This document shows positions 13,684-21,135 of a stretch of 23,699 nt of DNA, one piece after another. Position numbers and translations under genes: made by a program. Every line of letters starts with the position of its first letter. Position 1 is the stretch's first letter. Under the pieces are notes generated by a model, which was not told the origin of the DNA, did not search any database, and saw nothing but the letters and a program-made list of their open reading frames with translations. Source of the DNA: DATDMG01 sp036518955 (lineage in GTDB: Bacteria > Actinomycetota > Actinomycetes > Actinomycetales > Kineosporiaceae); the NCBI GenBank assembly GCA_036518955.1, contig DATDMG010000296.1, positions 1 through 23,699 of the forward strand, in the 5' to 3' direction.

Positions 13684-14655
13684 ATGAAGGACCTCTCGTT
13701 GCTCTGCCCCACCATCGCCGCGCCCGGGGTGGTCGGGCTGCACCGGGTCGCCTACGTCGAATGGGGGCGCCAGGACGCGGCCCGCACCGTGGTCTGCGCC
13801 CACGGCCTGACCCGCAACGGGCGCGACTTCGACACCCTGGCGCGACACCTGTCCGCCACCTGCCGGGTCGCCTGCCCCGACCTGCCCGGGCGCGGCCGCA
13901 GCGACTGGTTGGACGTCCCGGACGTATCGGATGTATCGGATGTATCGACCAGGCTCTGGGGCTACACCTACCCCCAGTACCTGGTCGATGCCGTAGCCTT
14001 GATCGCGCGGCTCGACGTCCCACAGGTGGACTGGGTCGGGACGTCGATGGGCGGCCTCGTGGGGATGCTGCTGGCCGCCCGGCCGGACTCCCCGATCCAC
14101 CGGCTCGTGCTCAACGACATCGGACCGTTCGTACCCGGCACGTTCCTCGACACCTTGTCCACCTACGTCGGCAAGGACCCCGATTTCGCCACTCCGGCCG
14201 AGGTGGAGTCCTACCTGCGCACCGTCCACGCGGGATTCGGCGCGCTGGGCGACGACCAGTGGCGCCACCTGGCCCGGTTCAGCACGCGGCGCAAACCGGA
14301 CGGCGTGCTGGGGCTGGCCTACGACCCCGCGATCGGGCGCGGGCTGGTGCCACCGCAGCCGGACGTCGACCTGCGGGCGGTGTGGGCCGCCGTCCGCTGC
14401 CCGGTGCTCGTGGTCCGCGGCGCGGACTCGGCCGCGCTGCCCGCGGACGTCGCCCAGGAGATGACGGTGACCGGCCCGAGAGCGACGCTGGTGACCGTGC
14501 CCGGGTGCGGGCACGCGCCGAGCCTGACCGGCCGGGAGCAGATCGACGTCGTGGACACCTGGCTGCGCACCGGTCGCGGGCCGGGATCCGGGTGGTCCAC
14601 CCGCCGGCTCGGGACATCACCCGGAGGCGTCCCTGGCCCACCCGCCGCGCTGTGA
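13684..14655 (+). CDS. Alpha/beta hydrolase-fold enzyme
   Basis: A 323-aa protein. ATG 13684 is preceded by GAGGAGGG, a strong ribosome site, and by TAGGCT at 13627-13632 as a possible -10. The fold is clear: oxyanion HG in VVCAHGLTRNGRDF (His40-Gly41), DLPGRGRSDW, nucleophile elbow VDWVGTSMGG with Ser121, acid Asp248 in PVLVVRGADSAALP, and His277 in VPGCGHAPSL. There is no signal peptide, so it acts in the cytoplasm. The family covers esterases, C-C hydrolases and haloperoxidase-like proteins, and I cannot assign a substrate. Residues 78-89 hold a DVP/DVS repeat from four 9-base units, placed after the DLPGRG loop, where family members vary. The last 20 residues (Gly/Pro/Arg) look disordered. 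The gene is 90 bases downstream of the deacetylase, probably with its own promoter. Confidence 0.92.
   Translation: MKDLSLLCPTIAAPGVVGLHRVAYVEWGRQDAARTVVCAHGLTRNGRDFDTLARHLSATCRVACPDLPGRGRSDWLDVPDVSDVSDVSTRLWGYTYPQYLVDAVALIARLDVPQVDWVGTSMGGLVGMLLAARPDSPIHRLVLNDIGPFVPGTFLDTLSTYVGKDPDFATPAEVESYLRTVHAGFGALGDDQWRHLARFSTRRKPDGVLGLAYDPAIGRGLVPPQPDVDLRAVWAAVRCPVLVVRGADSAALPADVAQEMTVTGPRATLVTVPGCGHAPSLTGREQIDVVDTWLRTGRGPGSGWSTRRLGTSPGGVPGPPAAL
13912..13947 (+). repeat. Four 9-base units inside the hydrolase gene
   Basis: GACGTCCCG, GACGTATCG, GATGTATCG and GATGTATCG follow one another in frame, coding DVP-DVS-DVS-DVS. The last two are identical, and the A/T-rich codons are unusual for this genome, which points to recent slippage. 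Confidence 0.85.
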
Positions 14656-14996
14656 CGTCGCGCCGGTCGCCGGTGCAAACTGGCGGGGTCGTGGCGCGGG
14701 GTCGGCTGGCCGGAAGCCGCCCCGGGCCCGGCGGATCCGCACGGACAGGCCGGAGCTGCCAGGACAGCCACCGGCGGTAGCCCTGCCGCCGGAAATGGCC
14801 GCGGATTCCGCGAGAAGGCCCCGGTGCACCGTCGCATGGACCGACGGGCAGCGGGCGGAACCCCTGGCTCGAACCGCACGCGGCGATTCCCCGACGAACG
14901 GAGCACCGGGCACACCGCGCCCGGAGAAATTGAGGCCCTGAGCACCGAGACCGGCGCATGAATGACGGCCACGACCCGGGGCGGAAACCGCCGAGC
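14656..14996. other. 341-base gap between convergent genes
   Basis: It lies between the alpha/beta hydrolase (+) and the orphan small protein (-). I see one clear structure, CCGGCGG-N8-CCGCCGG at 14771-14792, a seven-base-pair stem that may end transcription from either side. Frames crossing the gap are Arg/Gly/Pro-rich shadows. No RNA gene is recognised. Confidence 0.5.
14771..14792. terminator. Candidate hairpin terminator
   Basis: CCGGCGG (14771-14777), loop TAGCCCTG, then CCGCCGG (14786-14792). It is about 115 bases after the hydrolase stop and 205 beyond the small protein's stop; no T-run. Confidence 0.4.
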
Positions 14997-15347
14997 TCAG
15001 CCCCAGTCCCCCAGCTGCCAGGTCCACTGGGCGACGTCGGAACAGTCGAGCGACGACCAGCAGGACCAGGTGGCGCTGGCTCGCACCTCGATGCCGACAT
15101 TCGGATCGAACGGCCGGCTCGACGGGTCGGTGGGAACCGAGAAAACGGCAGGCTGGCCGTCGTCCGACGCCGTGAACAGATAGGTGCCGTGGGCCAGCGC
15201 TCGTTGGCCGCGGCCCCCCACCGGTTTCTGCGTCACCACGGCACTGATGACGTATTCGTCGCCCTTCGCCACACCGGGCAGGACCAGACTGATACGAACA
15301 TCCTGACCGTCAAGATGGGCCTTGTTCACGGCGGAGAGCGGTGGCAT
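14997..15347 (-). CDS. Orphan small beta-rich protein, function unknown
   Basis: 116 aa if started at ATG 15347; the frame is open to GTG 15395, which would overlap the end of the SARP gene by 29 bases. Neither start has a good ribosome site, so the N-terminus is open. The body looks like a real beta-rich domain: DGQDVRISLVLPGVAKGDEYVISAVVTQKP, HGTYLFTASDDGQPAVFSVPTD, VGIEVRASATWSCW. Two cysteines (Cys in WSCWSSLDCSD) and five tryptophans lie in the last 25 residues, a pattern seen in extracellular or ligand-binding domains. There is no clear signal peptide, unless the upstream MIVSLLLL of the longer form matters. More codons end in A or T than in neighbours, which hints at separate ancestry. 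The position right after the SARP suggests co-transcription. Confidence 0.6.
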   Translation of the reverse strand: MPPLSAVNKAHLDGQDVRISLVLPGVAKGDEYVISAVVTQKPVGGRGQRALAHGTYLFTASDDGQPAVFSVPTDPSSRPFDPNVGIEVRASATWSCWSSLDCSDVAQWTWQLGDWG

Positions 15348-15366
15348 TCGGCCAGTCTTGCAGCAA

Positions 15367-18300
15367 TCACTCAGCAGTAGCAAGGAAACGATCACAGGTC
15401 CGTACCCCCAGCCAGTTCTCCTTCTGCTGGTACCGGGACCGGGCCGCCCGCACGGCCCCGGCGGCCTCGGCCCGCCGGCCGGCGGCGGCCAGCACCCAGG
15501 CCAGGTCCACCAAGGCGTCGCCGTGCGGGTTGAGCAGATCCGTTCCGGCAGCCAGATCGACGGCCTCGCGGGCCCCCCGGACGGCAGCTCCCAGCTCGCC
15601 GCGGACGGCGAGCGCGCGGGCGAGCGCGCCGCCCCCCACGATCCGTGCGGTCAGGTCCTGGCCACCCGCGGACGTACTGCTGATCCGCAGGTACCGCGCC
15701 ACCTCGTCCCAGCGTCCCTCCCCCGGGCCGGCCCCGCCCGGGACGCCGCTGCCCTGCAGGGCCAGGACGCGGGCGAGGAGCGCGGCGCAGGTCGCCAGAT
15801 CGGCCTGCTCACCCATCGCCCGCAGGGCGTCGAACGCGGTGCGCAGGTACCGTTCGGCGCTCGCGTAGTCCTCGACCAGGAGGGCGATGAAGGCGGCCGG
15901 CTCGGCGACGACGATCGGCAGGCCGCTGCCGACCTCGCGGAGGATCGCGGCTCCGCTCGCCCGAAGCTGCCGCGCCGTGCCCACCTCGTCGACCATCGCG
16001 TGCAGGCCGGCCTGATGGAGCTGGATCACTGCCCGACCCGTGGGCGAGCTACCGATCTCCGCGAGGTAACGGCGGCACCGGGCGATGCCCTCCCGGGCCG
16101 GCGTCGGCCCCCACAGGGCCGCGGAGGCCAGCCACCAGATGCTCCGGGTGAGATGGCGATGGTCCCCCACCGCCCGGGCTGCGACCATCGCCTGCTGCCA
16201 GGCGTGCTCGGCGGCGGCGCAGCGCGCCCGGTGCCAGTGCACGCTGGCCTCCAGCATCCAGACCTGGCACAGGCCCTGCTCGTCGCCGGATCCGGCGAAC
16301 ACGGAACGGACGTCGGCCAGCCCGCGCTCCACCCGGTCCACCGCCCCGTGCGGGTCGGTGTGCAGGTCCAGCTGCAGCGACTGGATCATCGCGTAGGCGC
16401 GCTCACGCGCCGCGTCGCGCTCGACGGCGATCCGCAGTGCCTCGTCGACCGCGGCCCGGGCCTGGGCGAGCGTGCCGCTCTCCAGATGCGCGGCTGCCAG
16501 GGCCGTCAGCACGGTGGGTCGCCGGGCGTCGCCGGACGGCAGCAGCGTCACCGCGCGTTCCAGGGCACGCACCGCGGCCGTGGCGTCCCCCACCGCGAGC
16601 GCCGTGGTGCCGGCCTGGACCAGGTACTCGGTGGCGCGCCCGGCCAGCGAGTCCGCCGGCTCGAACTGGGCCAGCTCCCGGTAGTACACGGTGGCCTGCG
16701 CGAGGTGGTGTCCCAGCCGCTCGATCCGCTGCGGGGAGTCGTGGCCGGTCTGGGTCTCCGCCCAGTTCGCGAGCCGTTCGTGCAACCTGGCCCGGGCGGA
16801 CTTCGGAATCGCCCGGTAGGTGGCCTCCTGCACCAGGATGTGCCGGAAGGTGTGGTCCGCGCCGGCCACCTGACCGCCCGGCGCCGGTGCACCCGGCACG
16901 TTCAGCGGGTGCACCAGCGCCTTGGTGGTGAGCGTGCGCAGGTGCCAGCTCAGCCGCTCGCCGATCCGGCGCGGGAGGAGCGCGGCGACCGCGCCGGTCG
17001 CGAAGTCCTTGCCGATGACCGACGCGGCGGCCAGCACCTCGTGCTCCGCCGGCCCGAGCCGGTCCAACCGCGACGCCAGGAGCGCCTGGATCGTCGGCGG
17101 CATCGGGAGGTCTCCCGCGGCGGTCCGTGGCTGCTCGTCGACCGCGGCCAGCAACTGCTCCAGGTACAGCGGGTTACCGCCGGCGGCCTGCACCAGCCGG
17201 ACCCGGGCGGCCTCCGACAGCTCCACCGGCCGGGACAGCTCCGCCGTGAGCGCCGCGGCCACCTGATCACTGAGCGGCTGGAGCTGCACGACGGCGTGCT
17301 CCCGCGCCCCGGAGAGCCAGTCGGGGCGGTCCTGGAGCAGCTCCGGCCGGGTCAGACAGAGGACGACGACCGGCACGTTCCCGGGCTGCAGCGCGACCGA
17401 CTCGACCAGGCCGAGGAAGGTGGGCTCGGCCCAGTGCACGTCCTCCAGGACGACGACGAGCAGCCGCCGCCGGCCCAGGGCCTCGAACAGCCGTCGCGTG
17501 GCCCAGAAGATCTCCGCGGTGTCCGCGCCGCCCGCCTCACCGGCACCGAAGGCCCTGGTCAGCCGGTCTGCCACCACCTCCGCGTCCGGGTCACCGCGCA
17601 TCGCCGCCGCGATGGCCGCGGCACCGCGATCACCGCCGGTCACCTGCTGGACGAGCTGTCGCAGCGGCCAGAACGTGATCCCCTCTCCGTACGGGGGGCA
17701 GCAACCGGTGATCACCGTGGCGCTCTCGCCGAGCCGCTGGACCAGCTCGTGGACCAGCCGCGTCTTGCCTATCCCGGCATCCCCGACGACGGTGACGAAG
17801 ACCGTCGTCCGCTCCCGGACGGCCTGCGCACAGGCCTCCTCGAGGCGCGCGATCTCCTGACGGCGGCCGAGGACGGGGGCCTCCAGCCGGACCGGCAACG
17901 AGCGCGCTCCGACGCGCACCCCGCGCAGTCGATGCCCCGGGGGCCGGCCGGGGACCAGCGGCTCGACGTCCAGGGCGGCGGCCGCCAACCCGAAGGTCGC
18001 CTCGCTGAGGAGCACCTCACCGGGAGCCGCCGCCTCCGCCAGCCCGTGGGCCAGGGCCCTGCCCTCGCCGATGAAGCCCAACGGGTCGCCGGCCGGTACC
18101 AGCGCTTCCGCGGTGACGACCGCGATCCGGCACGCCACGCCGAGGTCCCGCGCCGCCAGCACCGCCTCCCGGCATTCCAGGGCGGCCGCGGCGGCGCGCC
18201 GGGCGTCGTCCTCGTGCAGGGCGACGGCGCCGAAGGCGCCGAACAGCGTGCGTCCCGTACCGGGCAGCAACCGTCCGCCGTGACGCTCCAGGACCGGGCC

Positions 18301-19284
18301 GACCAGCCCGCGGAGCCGCTCACCCACCAGGTGGAGCATCTCGGGGTCGAGGGCGGTCGCGACGGCGACGGCGACGGCCGGCACGGCGACGTCGAGGCAC
18401 ACCACGCTGACCGGCCGCCGAGTGGACGACGCCACGGACGACGCCGCGGCACCCCCCGCCGAACCGCCGGCCGGCATCCCGGCGGGCGGGGGCGCCGCGG
18501 GGGCGCCGAGCGGACCGTCGTCCGGAGAACGGCCCGGGGCCGCCGGCTCGTCCAGCGGCTCCTGGCGGAGGATCGCGGCCTGGCACCGGACCAGAACCGG
18601 GGAGGGCTCGATCCCGAGCTCCTCGCGCAGGAGGTCCCGGGTGCGGCGGAACGCCTCCAGCGCCTCCGCCTGCCGGCCGCTGCGGTACAGCGCCAGCATC
18701 AGCTGCTCGGTCAGCTTCTCCCGCAACGGATGGTCGGCGACCAGCTGCTGCAGCTGGGCCACCAGCTCGGCACCCGCGCCGAGCGCCAGGTCGGCGTCGA
18801 CGCGCGCCTCCCGGCAGGCCAGCTGCGCCTCCTCGAGCCGGGCGATCTCCGCCTGGGCGAAGGGGTCGAACCGGAAGTCGGCGAGTGCCGGTCCGCGCCA
18901 GAGGGCCAGCGCCGTTCGCAGCTGGACGGCGGCCTCGGCAGCGGCACCGCCGGCCAGGGCCTGCCTGCCGAGGGCGACGGCCTGCTCGAACTCGGCGACG
19001 TCCAGCTCGTCGGGGGTGATCTGGAGCAGGTAGCCCTGGGGCGTGGTGACGAGCCGCCCCGCGGGCAGCGACTTGCGCAGGCGGGAGACCGCCGCCTGCA
19101 GCGCGTTCCCGGCGCCGGACGGCGCGGGCTCGCCCCACAGCTCGTCGATCAGCCGCTCGGCGGCGACGACCTGGTTGGGGTGGAGCGCGAGGAAGGCCAG
19201 CACGGCGCGCTGCCGGGGACCACTCACCGCGATCGCCTGGCCGCCCTCGGTCAGCCGGAGCGGGCCGAGGAGCGCGATTCTCAT
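15367..19284 (-). CDS. SARP-type regulator with degenerate cyclase domain, AAA ATPase and TPR tail
   Basis: A 1305-aa multidomain regulator. ATG 19284 follows GGGAG at about five bases. Residues 1-95: OmpR-type winged helix of SARPs (RIALLGPLRL...SGPRQRAVLAFLALHPNQVV...LIDELWG...GNALQAAVSRLRKSL). Residues 96-240: bacterial transcriptional activation domain (DVAEFEQAV...EELGIEPSPVL). After an Ala/Gly/Pro linker (245-285) comes a class III nucleotide cyclase-like domain (290-457). It keeps Asp298 but has Arg345 where the second metal Asp belongs, and Ala410/Gly414 where the Asn/Arg pair belongs, so it should not make cyclic nucleotide. Residues 471-700: AAA module, Walker A GDAGIGKTRL (501-510), Walker B LLVVVLEDVHW. 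About 740-1305: TPR-like helices. It is divergent from the AIM24 operon and probably controls it, and perhaps itself, through the repeats at 19324-19342. Confidence 0.92.
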   Translation of the reverse strand: MRIALLGPLRLTEGGQAIAVSGPRQRAVLAFLALHPNQVVAAERLIDELWGEPAPSGAGNALQAAVSRLRKSLPAGRLVTTPQGYLLQITPDELDVAEFEQAVALGRQALAGGAAAEAAVQLRTALALWRGPALADFRFDPFAQAEIARLEEAQLACREARVDADLALGAGAELVAQLQQLVADHPLREKLTEQLMLALYRSGRQAEALEAFRRTRDLLREELGIEPSPVLVRCQAAILRQEPLDEPAAPGRSPDDGPLGAPAAPPPAGMPAGGSAGGAAASSVASSTRRPVSVVCLDVAVPAVAVAVATALDPEMLHLVGERLRGLVGPVLERHGGRLLPGTGRTLFGAFGAVALHEDDARRAAAAALECREAVLAARDLGVACRIAVVTAEALVPAGDPLGFIGEGRALAHGLAEAAAPGEVLLSEATFGLAAAALDVEPLVPGRPPGHRLRGVRVGARSLPVRLEAPVLGRRQEIARLEEACAQAVRERTTVFVTVVGDAGIGKTRLVHELVQRLGESATVITGCCPPYGEGITFWPLRQLVQQVTGGDRGAAAIAAAMRGDPDAEVVADRLTRAFGAGEAGGADTAEIFWATRRLFEALGRRRLLVVVLEDVHWAEPTFLGLVESVALQPGNVPVVVLCLTRPELLQDRPDWLSGAREHAVVQLQPLSDQVAAALTAELSRPVELSEAARVRLVQAAGGNPLYLEQLLAAVDEQPRTAAGDLPMPPTIQALLASRLDRLGPAEHEVLAAASVIGKDFATGAVAALLPRRIGERLSWHLRTLTTKALVHPLNVPGAPAPGGQVAGADHTFRHILVQEATYRAIPKSARARLHERLANWAETQTGHDSPQRIERLGHHLAQATVYYRELAQFEPADSLAGRATEYLVQAGTTALAVGDATAAVRALERAVTLLPSGDARRPTVLTALAAAHLESGTLAQARAAVDEALRIAVERDAARERAYAMIQSLQLDLHTDPHGAVDRVERGLADVRSVFAGSGDEQGLCQVWMLEASVHWHRARCAAAEHAWQQAMVAARAVGDHRHLTRSIWWLASAALWGPTPAREGIARCRRYLAEIGSSPTGRAVIQLHQAGLHAMVDEVGTARQLRASGAAILREVGSGLPIVVAEPAAFIALLVEDYASAERYLRTAFDALRAMGEQADLATCAALLARVLALQGSGVPGGAGPGEGRWDEVARYLRISSTSAGGQDLTARIVGGGALARALAVRGELGAAVRGAREAVDLAAGTDLLNPHGDALVDLAWVLAAAGRRAEAAGAVRAARSRYQQKENWLGVRTCDRFLATAE

Positions 19285-19323
19285 CCGGGCTCCCGTTCTC
19301 CGCCGCGCGCTCAGGGACGGCAG

Positions 19324-19342
19324 CAGGTCATCGGATGGTCAG
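19324..19342. promoter_or_regulatory. Heptamer direct repeat between SARP and AIM24 genes
   Basis: GGTCA at 19326-19330 and 19337-19341, exactly 11 bases apart. On the minus strand this reads GCTGACC-ATCC-GATGACC, heptamers with a four-base spacer, ending about 40 bases before the SARP start. Core and period match the repeats at 9925-9953 (there on the + strand). Geometry fits a SARP operator. Confidence 0.45.
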
Positions 19343-19413
19343 CCGGCGGGTCGCCGGCGACCGGGCGGGCGAGGGTTTCCGGCGGGCGCGGGCGCCGACC
19401 GGACACCCGGTGA

Positions 19414-19422
19414 TGCTACGTT
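19414..19422 (+). promoter_or_regulatory. Extended -10 for a leaderless AIM24 operon transcript
   Basis: TGC-TACGTT, an extended -10 (TGn-TAnnnT), stands seven bases before GTG 19430, and no Shine-Dalgarno is present. The transcript probably begins at or next to the start codon. There is no clear -35, which is compatible with an activator-dependent promoter. Confidence 0.45.
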
Positions 19423-19429
19423 CCGGCGG

Positions 19430-20227
19430 GTGGAACGGATCGAGTGCCAGTGGTGCCGGCTGCAGAACGACCCGGGTACGGCGTCCTGCCTGGCCTGCGG
19501 GGCGCCGTTGGACGGGCGCGCGGTGGTGACCGACTCCGGCTGGCGCGAGGCGCCCCGGCTCCGGGACATGACGGAGTTCCGGTTCGCCGGCTCGGTCGTC
19601 CAGGTCGAGGGCGAGCTCGTGCCGGTCGCCGAGATCGCCCTCGGGCACGGCGACGCCGTCTACTTCGAGCATCACCTGCTGCTCTGGAAGGACGAGGCCA
19701 CGCCGGTCGCGGCGATGCCGACCCAGGGCGGCATCCGGCGCATCCTCGGCGGGATGCCGTTCGTGCTCACGATGGCGTACGGGCCGGGGCGGGTGGCCTT
19801 CTCCCGCGACTCACCGGGCGAGCTGGTGGTCCTGCCGTTGCACCCGGGCATGGAACTGGACGTCCGGGAGCACGCGTTCCTCCTGGCGAGCCACACTATC
19901 GGGTACTCGTTCGTCCGCGTCCAGGGCCTGGCGAACGTGCTGCACGGAGGGAACGGAATGTATCTGGACCGGTTCGTGACGACGTCCGCGCCCGGTCTGC
20001 TCGTCCTGCACGGGTATGGTGACGTGTTCGAGCGGTCGTTGGGGCCGGGCGAGAAGATCATGGTGGAGCCCGGGGGCTTCCTCTACAAGGACGCCTCGGT
20101 GACGATGCAGGCGGTGCAGCTGCCGGTGAGGACCGGCTTGCTGCGGCGGGGGATGTACCTGGCCGAGATCACCGGGCCGGGCCGGGTGGGGATCCAGTCC
20201 ATGTACGTTCACCACCACGCCGAGTGA
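19430..20227 (+). CDS. AIM24 family protein with N-terminal zinc ribbon (paralogue 1)
   Basis: A 265-aa protein from GTG 19430. Residues 6-23 are a zinc ribbon, C6-x2-C9-x10-C20-x2-C23 (CQWC...CLAC). Residues about 45-262 form an AIM24 domain: FRFAGSVVQVEGELVPVAEIAL, YFEHHLLLWKDE, RILGGMPFVLTMAYGPGRVAFSRDSPGELVVLPL, REHAFLLAS, TSAPGLLVLHGYGDVFERSLGPGEKIMVEPGGFLYKD, MYLAEITGPGRVGIQS. These are the typical 'GPGxVxxS', 'G.ll.l...G.v....L..ge...v..g.lla' beta repeats of the TRAP-like fold. There is no signal peptide or membrane helix, so it is cytoplasmic. The biochemical role of bacterial AIM24 proteins is not settled; mitochondrial AIM24 is linked to inner-membrane organisation. The stop overlaps the next start as GTGA, so the two are translationally coupled. 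Confidence 0.88.
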   Translation: MERIECQWCRLQNDPGTASCLACGAPLDGRAVVTDSGWREAPRLRDMTEFRFAGSVVQVEGELVPVAEIALGHGDAVYFEHHLLLWKDEATPVAAMPTQGGIRRILGGMPFVLTMAYGPGRVAFSRDSPGELVVLPLHPGMELDVREHAFLLASHTIGYSFVRVQGLANVLHGGNGMYLDRFVTTSAPGLLVLHGYGDVFERSLGPGEKIMVEPGGFLYKDASVTMQAVQLPVRTGLLRRGMYLAEITGPGRVGIQSMYVHHHAE

Positions 20228-21132
20228 GCGACCGGATGGCCGAGTCCGCCCCCGAGGGCCAGGTGGTCTGCCGGTACTGCCGGACGACGCACCCCCCGGC
20301 CGGCTCGTCGTGCCCCCGCTGCGGGGCCGCCCTGGACATCCGGGCGAGCGTCAGCCGGTCCGGCTGGATCGAGCAACCACCGATCCGGGACCTGGCCCGC
20401 ATCCAGTTCGGCGCGTCCCGGGTGCAGATCGAGGGCACGCAGCTGCCCGTCGCGGACTTCACCCTGGTCGGCGACGAGTGGATCTACTTCTCGCACCACG
20501 TGCTGCTCTGGCTGGAGCCCAGTGTCCGGATCACCAACACCGCGCTCGCCGGCGCCTGGAACCGGATGCTCAGCGGAATGCCGCTGGTCATGCTGGAGGC
20601 TCGGGGGCCGGGGCACGTGGCGCTCTCGGACAACCACGCCGGTGAGCTGATCGCCATCCCGCTGATGCCCGGACAACAGGTCTGGACCCGCGAGCACCGC
20701 TTCCTGACGGCCACCGGCAACGTGTCCTACACCTGGGAGCAGACCGGCGTCTGGTACGTGACCGGCAGCGGCGACGACCGGGAGACCCACTACCCGCTCG
20801 GCCAGTTCGGGGACCTGTTCCTGGCGCGGCGGACGCCGGGGCTCCTCCTGCTGCACTCGCCGGGAAACACCTTCCTGCGTGACCTGGGACCGGGTGAGAC
20901 CGTTCTGGTACAACCGAGTGCGCTGCTCTATCGCGACGTCACGGTCTCGACCCACCTGCACCTGGAGTACCCGAGCGGCACGCAGGGGCTCTCCTGGCGC
21001 TCGTCCTTCAGCCAGCGACACGTGTGGCTGCGGCTCATCGGGCCTGGCCGGGTCGCGGTCTCCTCGGTGTTCAGGCACAGCGGCAGCGAGGCCATCACCA
21101 ACAACTCTCCGGCAACCGTGCAAAGGTGGTAG
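20224..21132 (+). CDS. AIM24 family protein with N-terminal zinc ribbon (paralogue 2)
   Basis: A 302-aa protein from GTG 20224, inside the GTGA overlap with paralogue 1; ATG 20236 is an in-frame alternative. The zinc ribbon has the same spacing, C16-x2-C19-x10-C30-x2-C33 (CRYC...CPRC), and the region after it aligns closely: ASVSRSGWIEQPPIRDLARIQFGASRVQIEGTQLPVADFTL against the corresponding part of paralogue 1. Further AIM24 marks are YFSHHVLLWLEPS, MLSGMPLVMLEARGPGHVALSDNHAGELIAIPL, REHRFLTATGNVSYTWEQT, TPGLLLLHSPGNTFLRDLGPGETVLVQPSALLYRD and RLIGPGRVAVSSVF. It carries an extra segment around 205-215 (GDDRETHYPLGQ) and a longer tail. Tandem duplication followed by divergence suggests a hetero-oligomer. 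A ribosome site AAAGGTGG at its end serves the next gene. Confidence 0.88.
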   Translation: MSDRMAESAPEGQVVCRYCRTTHPPAGSSCPRCGAALDIRASVSRSGWIEQPPIRDLARIQFGASRVQIEGTQLPVADFTLVGDEWIYFSHHVLLWLEPSVRITNTALAGAWNRMLSGMPLVMLEARGPGHVALSDNHAGELIAIPLMPGQQVWTREHRFLTATGNVSYTWEQTGVWYVTGSGDDRETHYPLGQFGDLFLARRTPGLLLLHSPGNTFLRDLGPGETVLVQPSALLYRDVTVSTHLHLEYPSGTQGLSWRSSFSQRHVWLRLIGPGRVAVSSVFRHSGSEAITNNSPATVQRW

Positions 21133-21135
21133 TCA

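Noticed and set aside
15322..19413. 1363-codon open frame on the plus strand
   Set aside because: It lies opposite the SARP regulator, whose domains are unmistakable; the plus-strand product is Arg/Gln/Gly low complexity.
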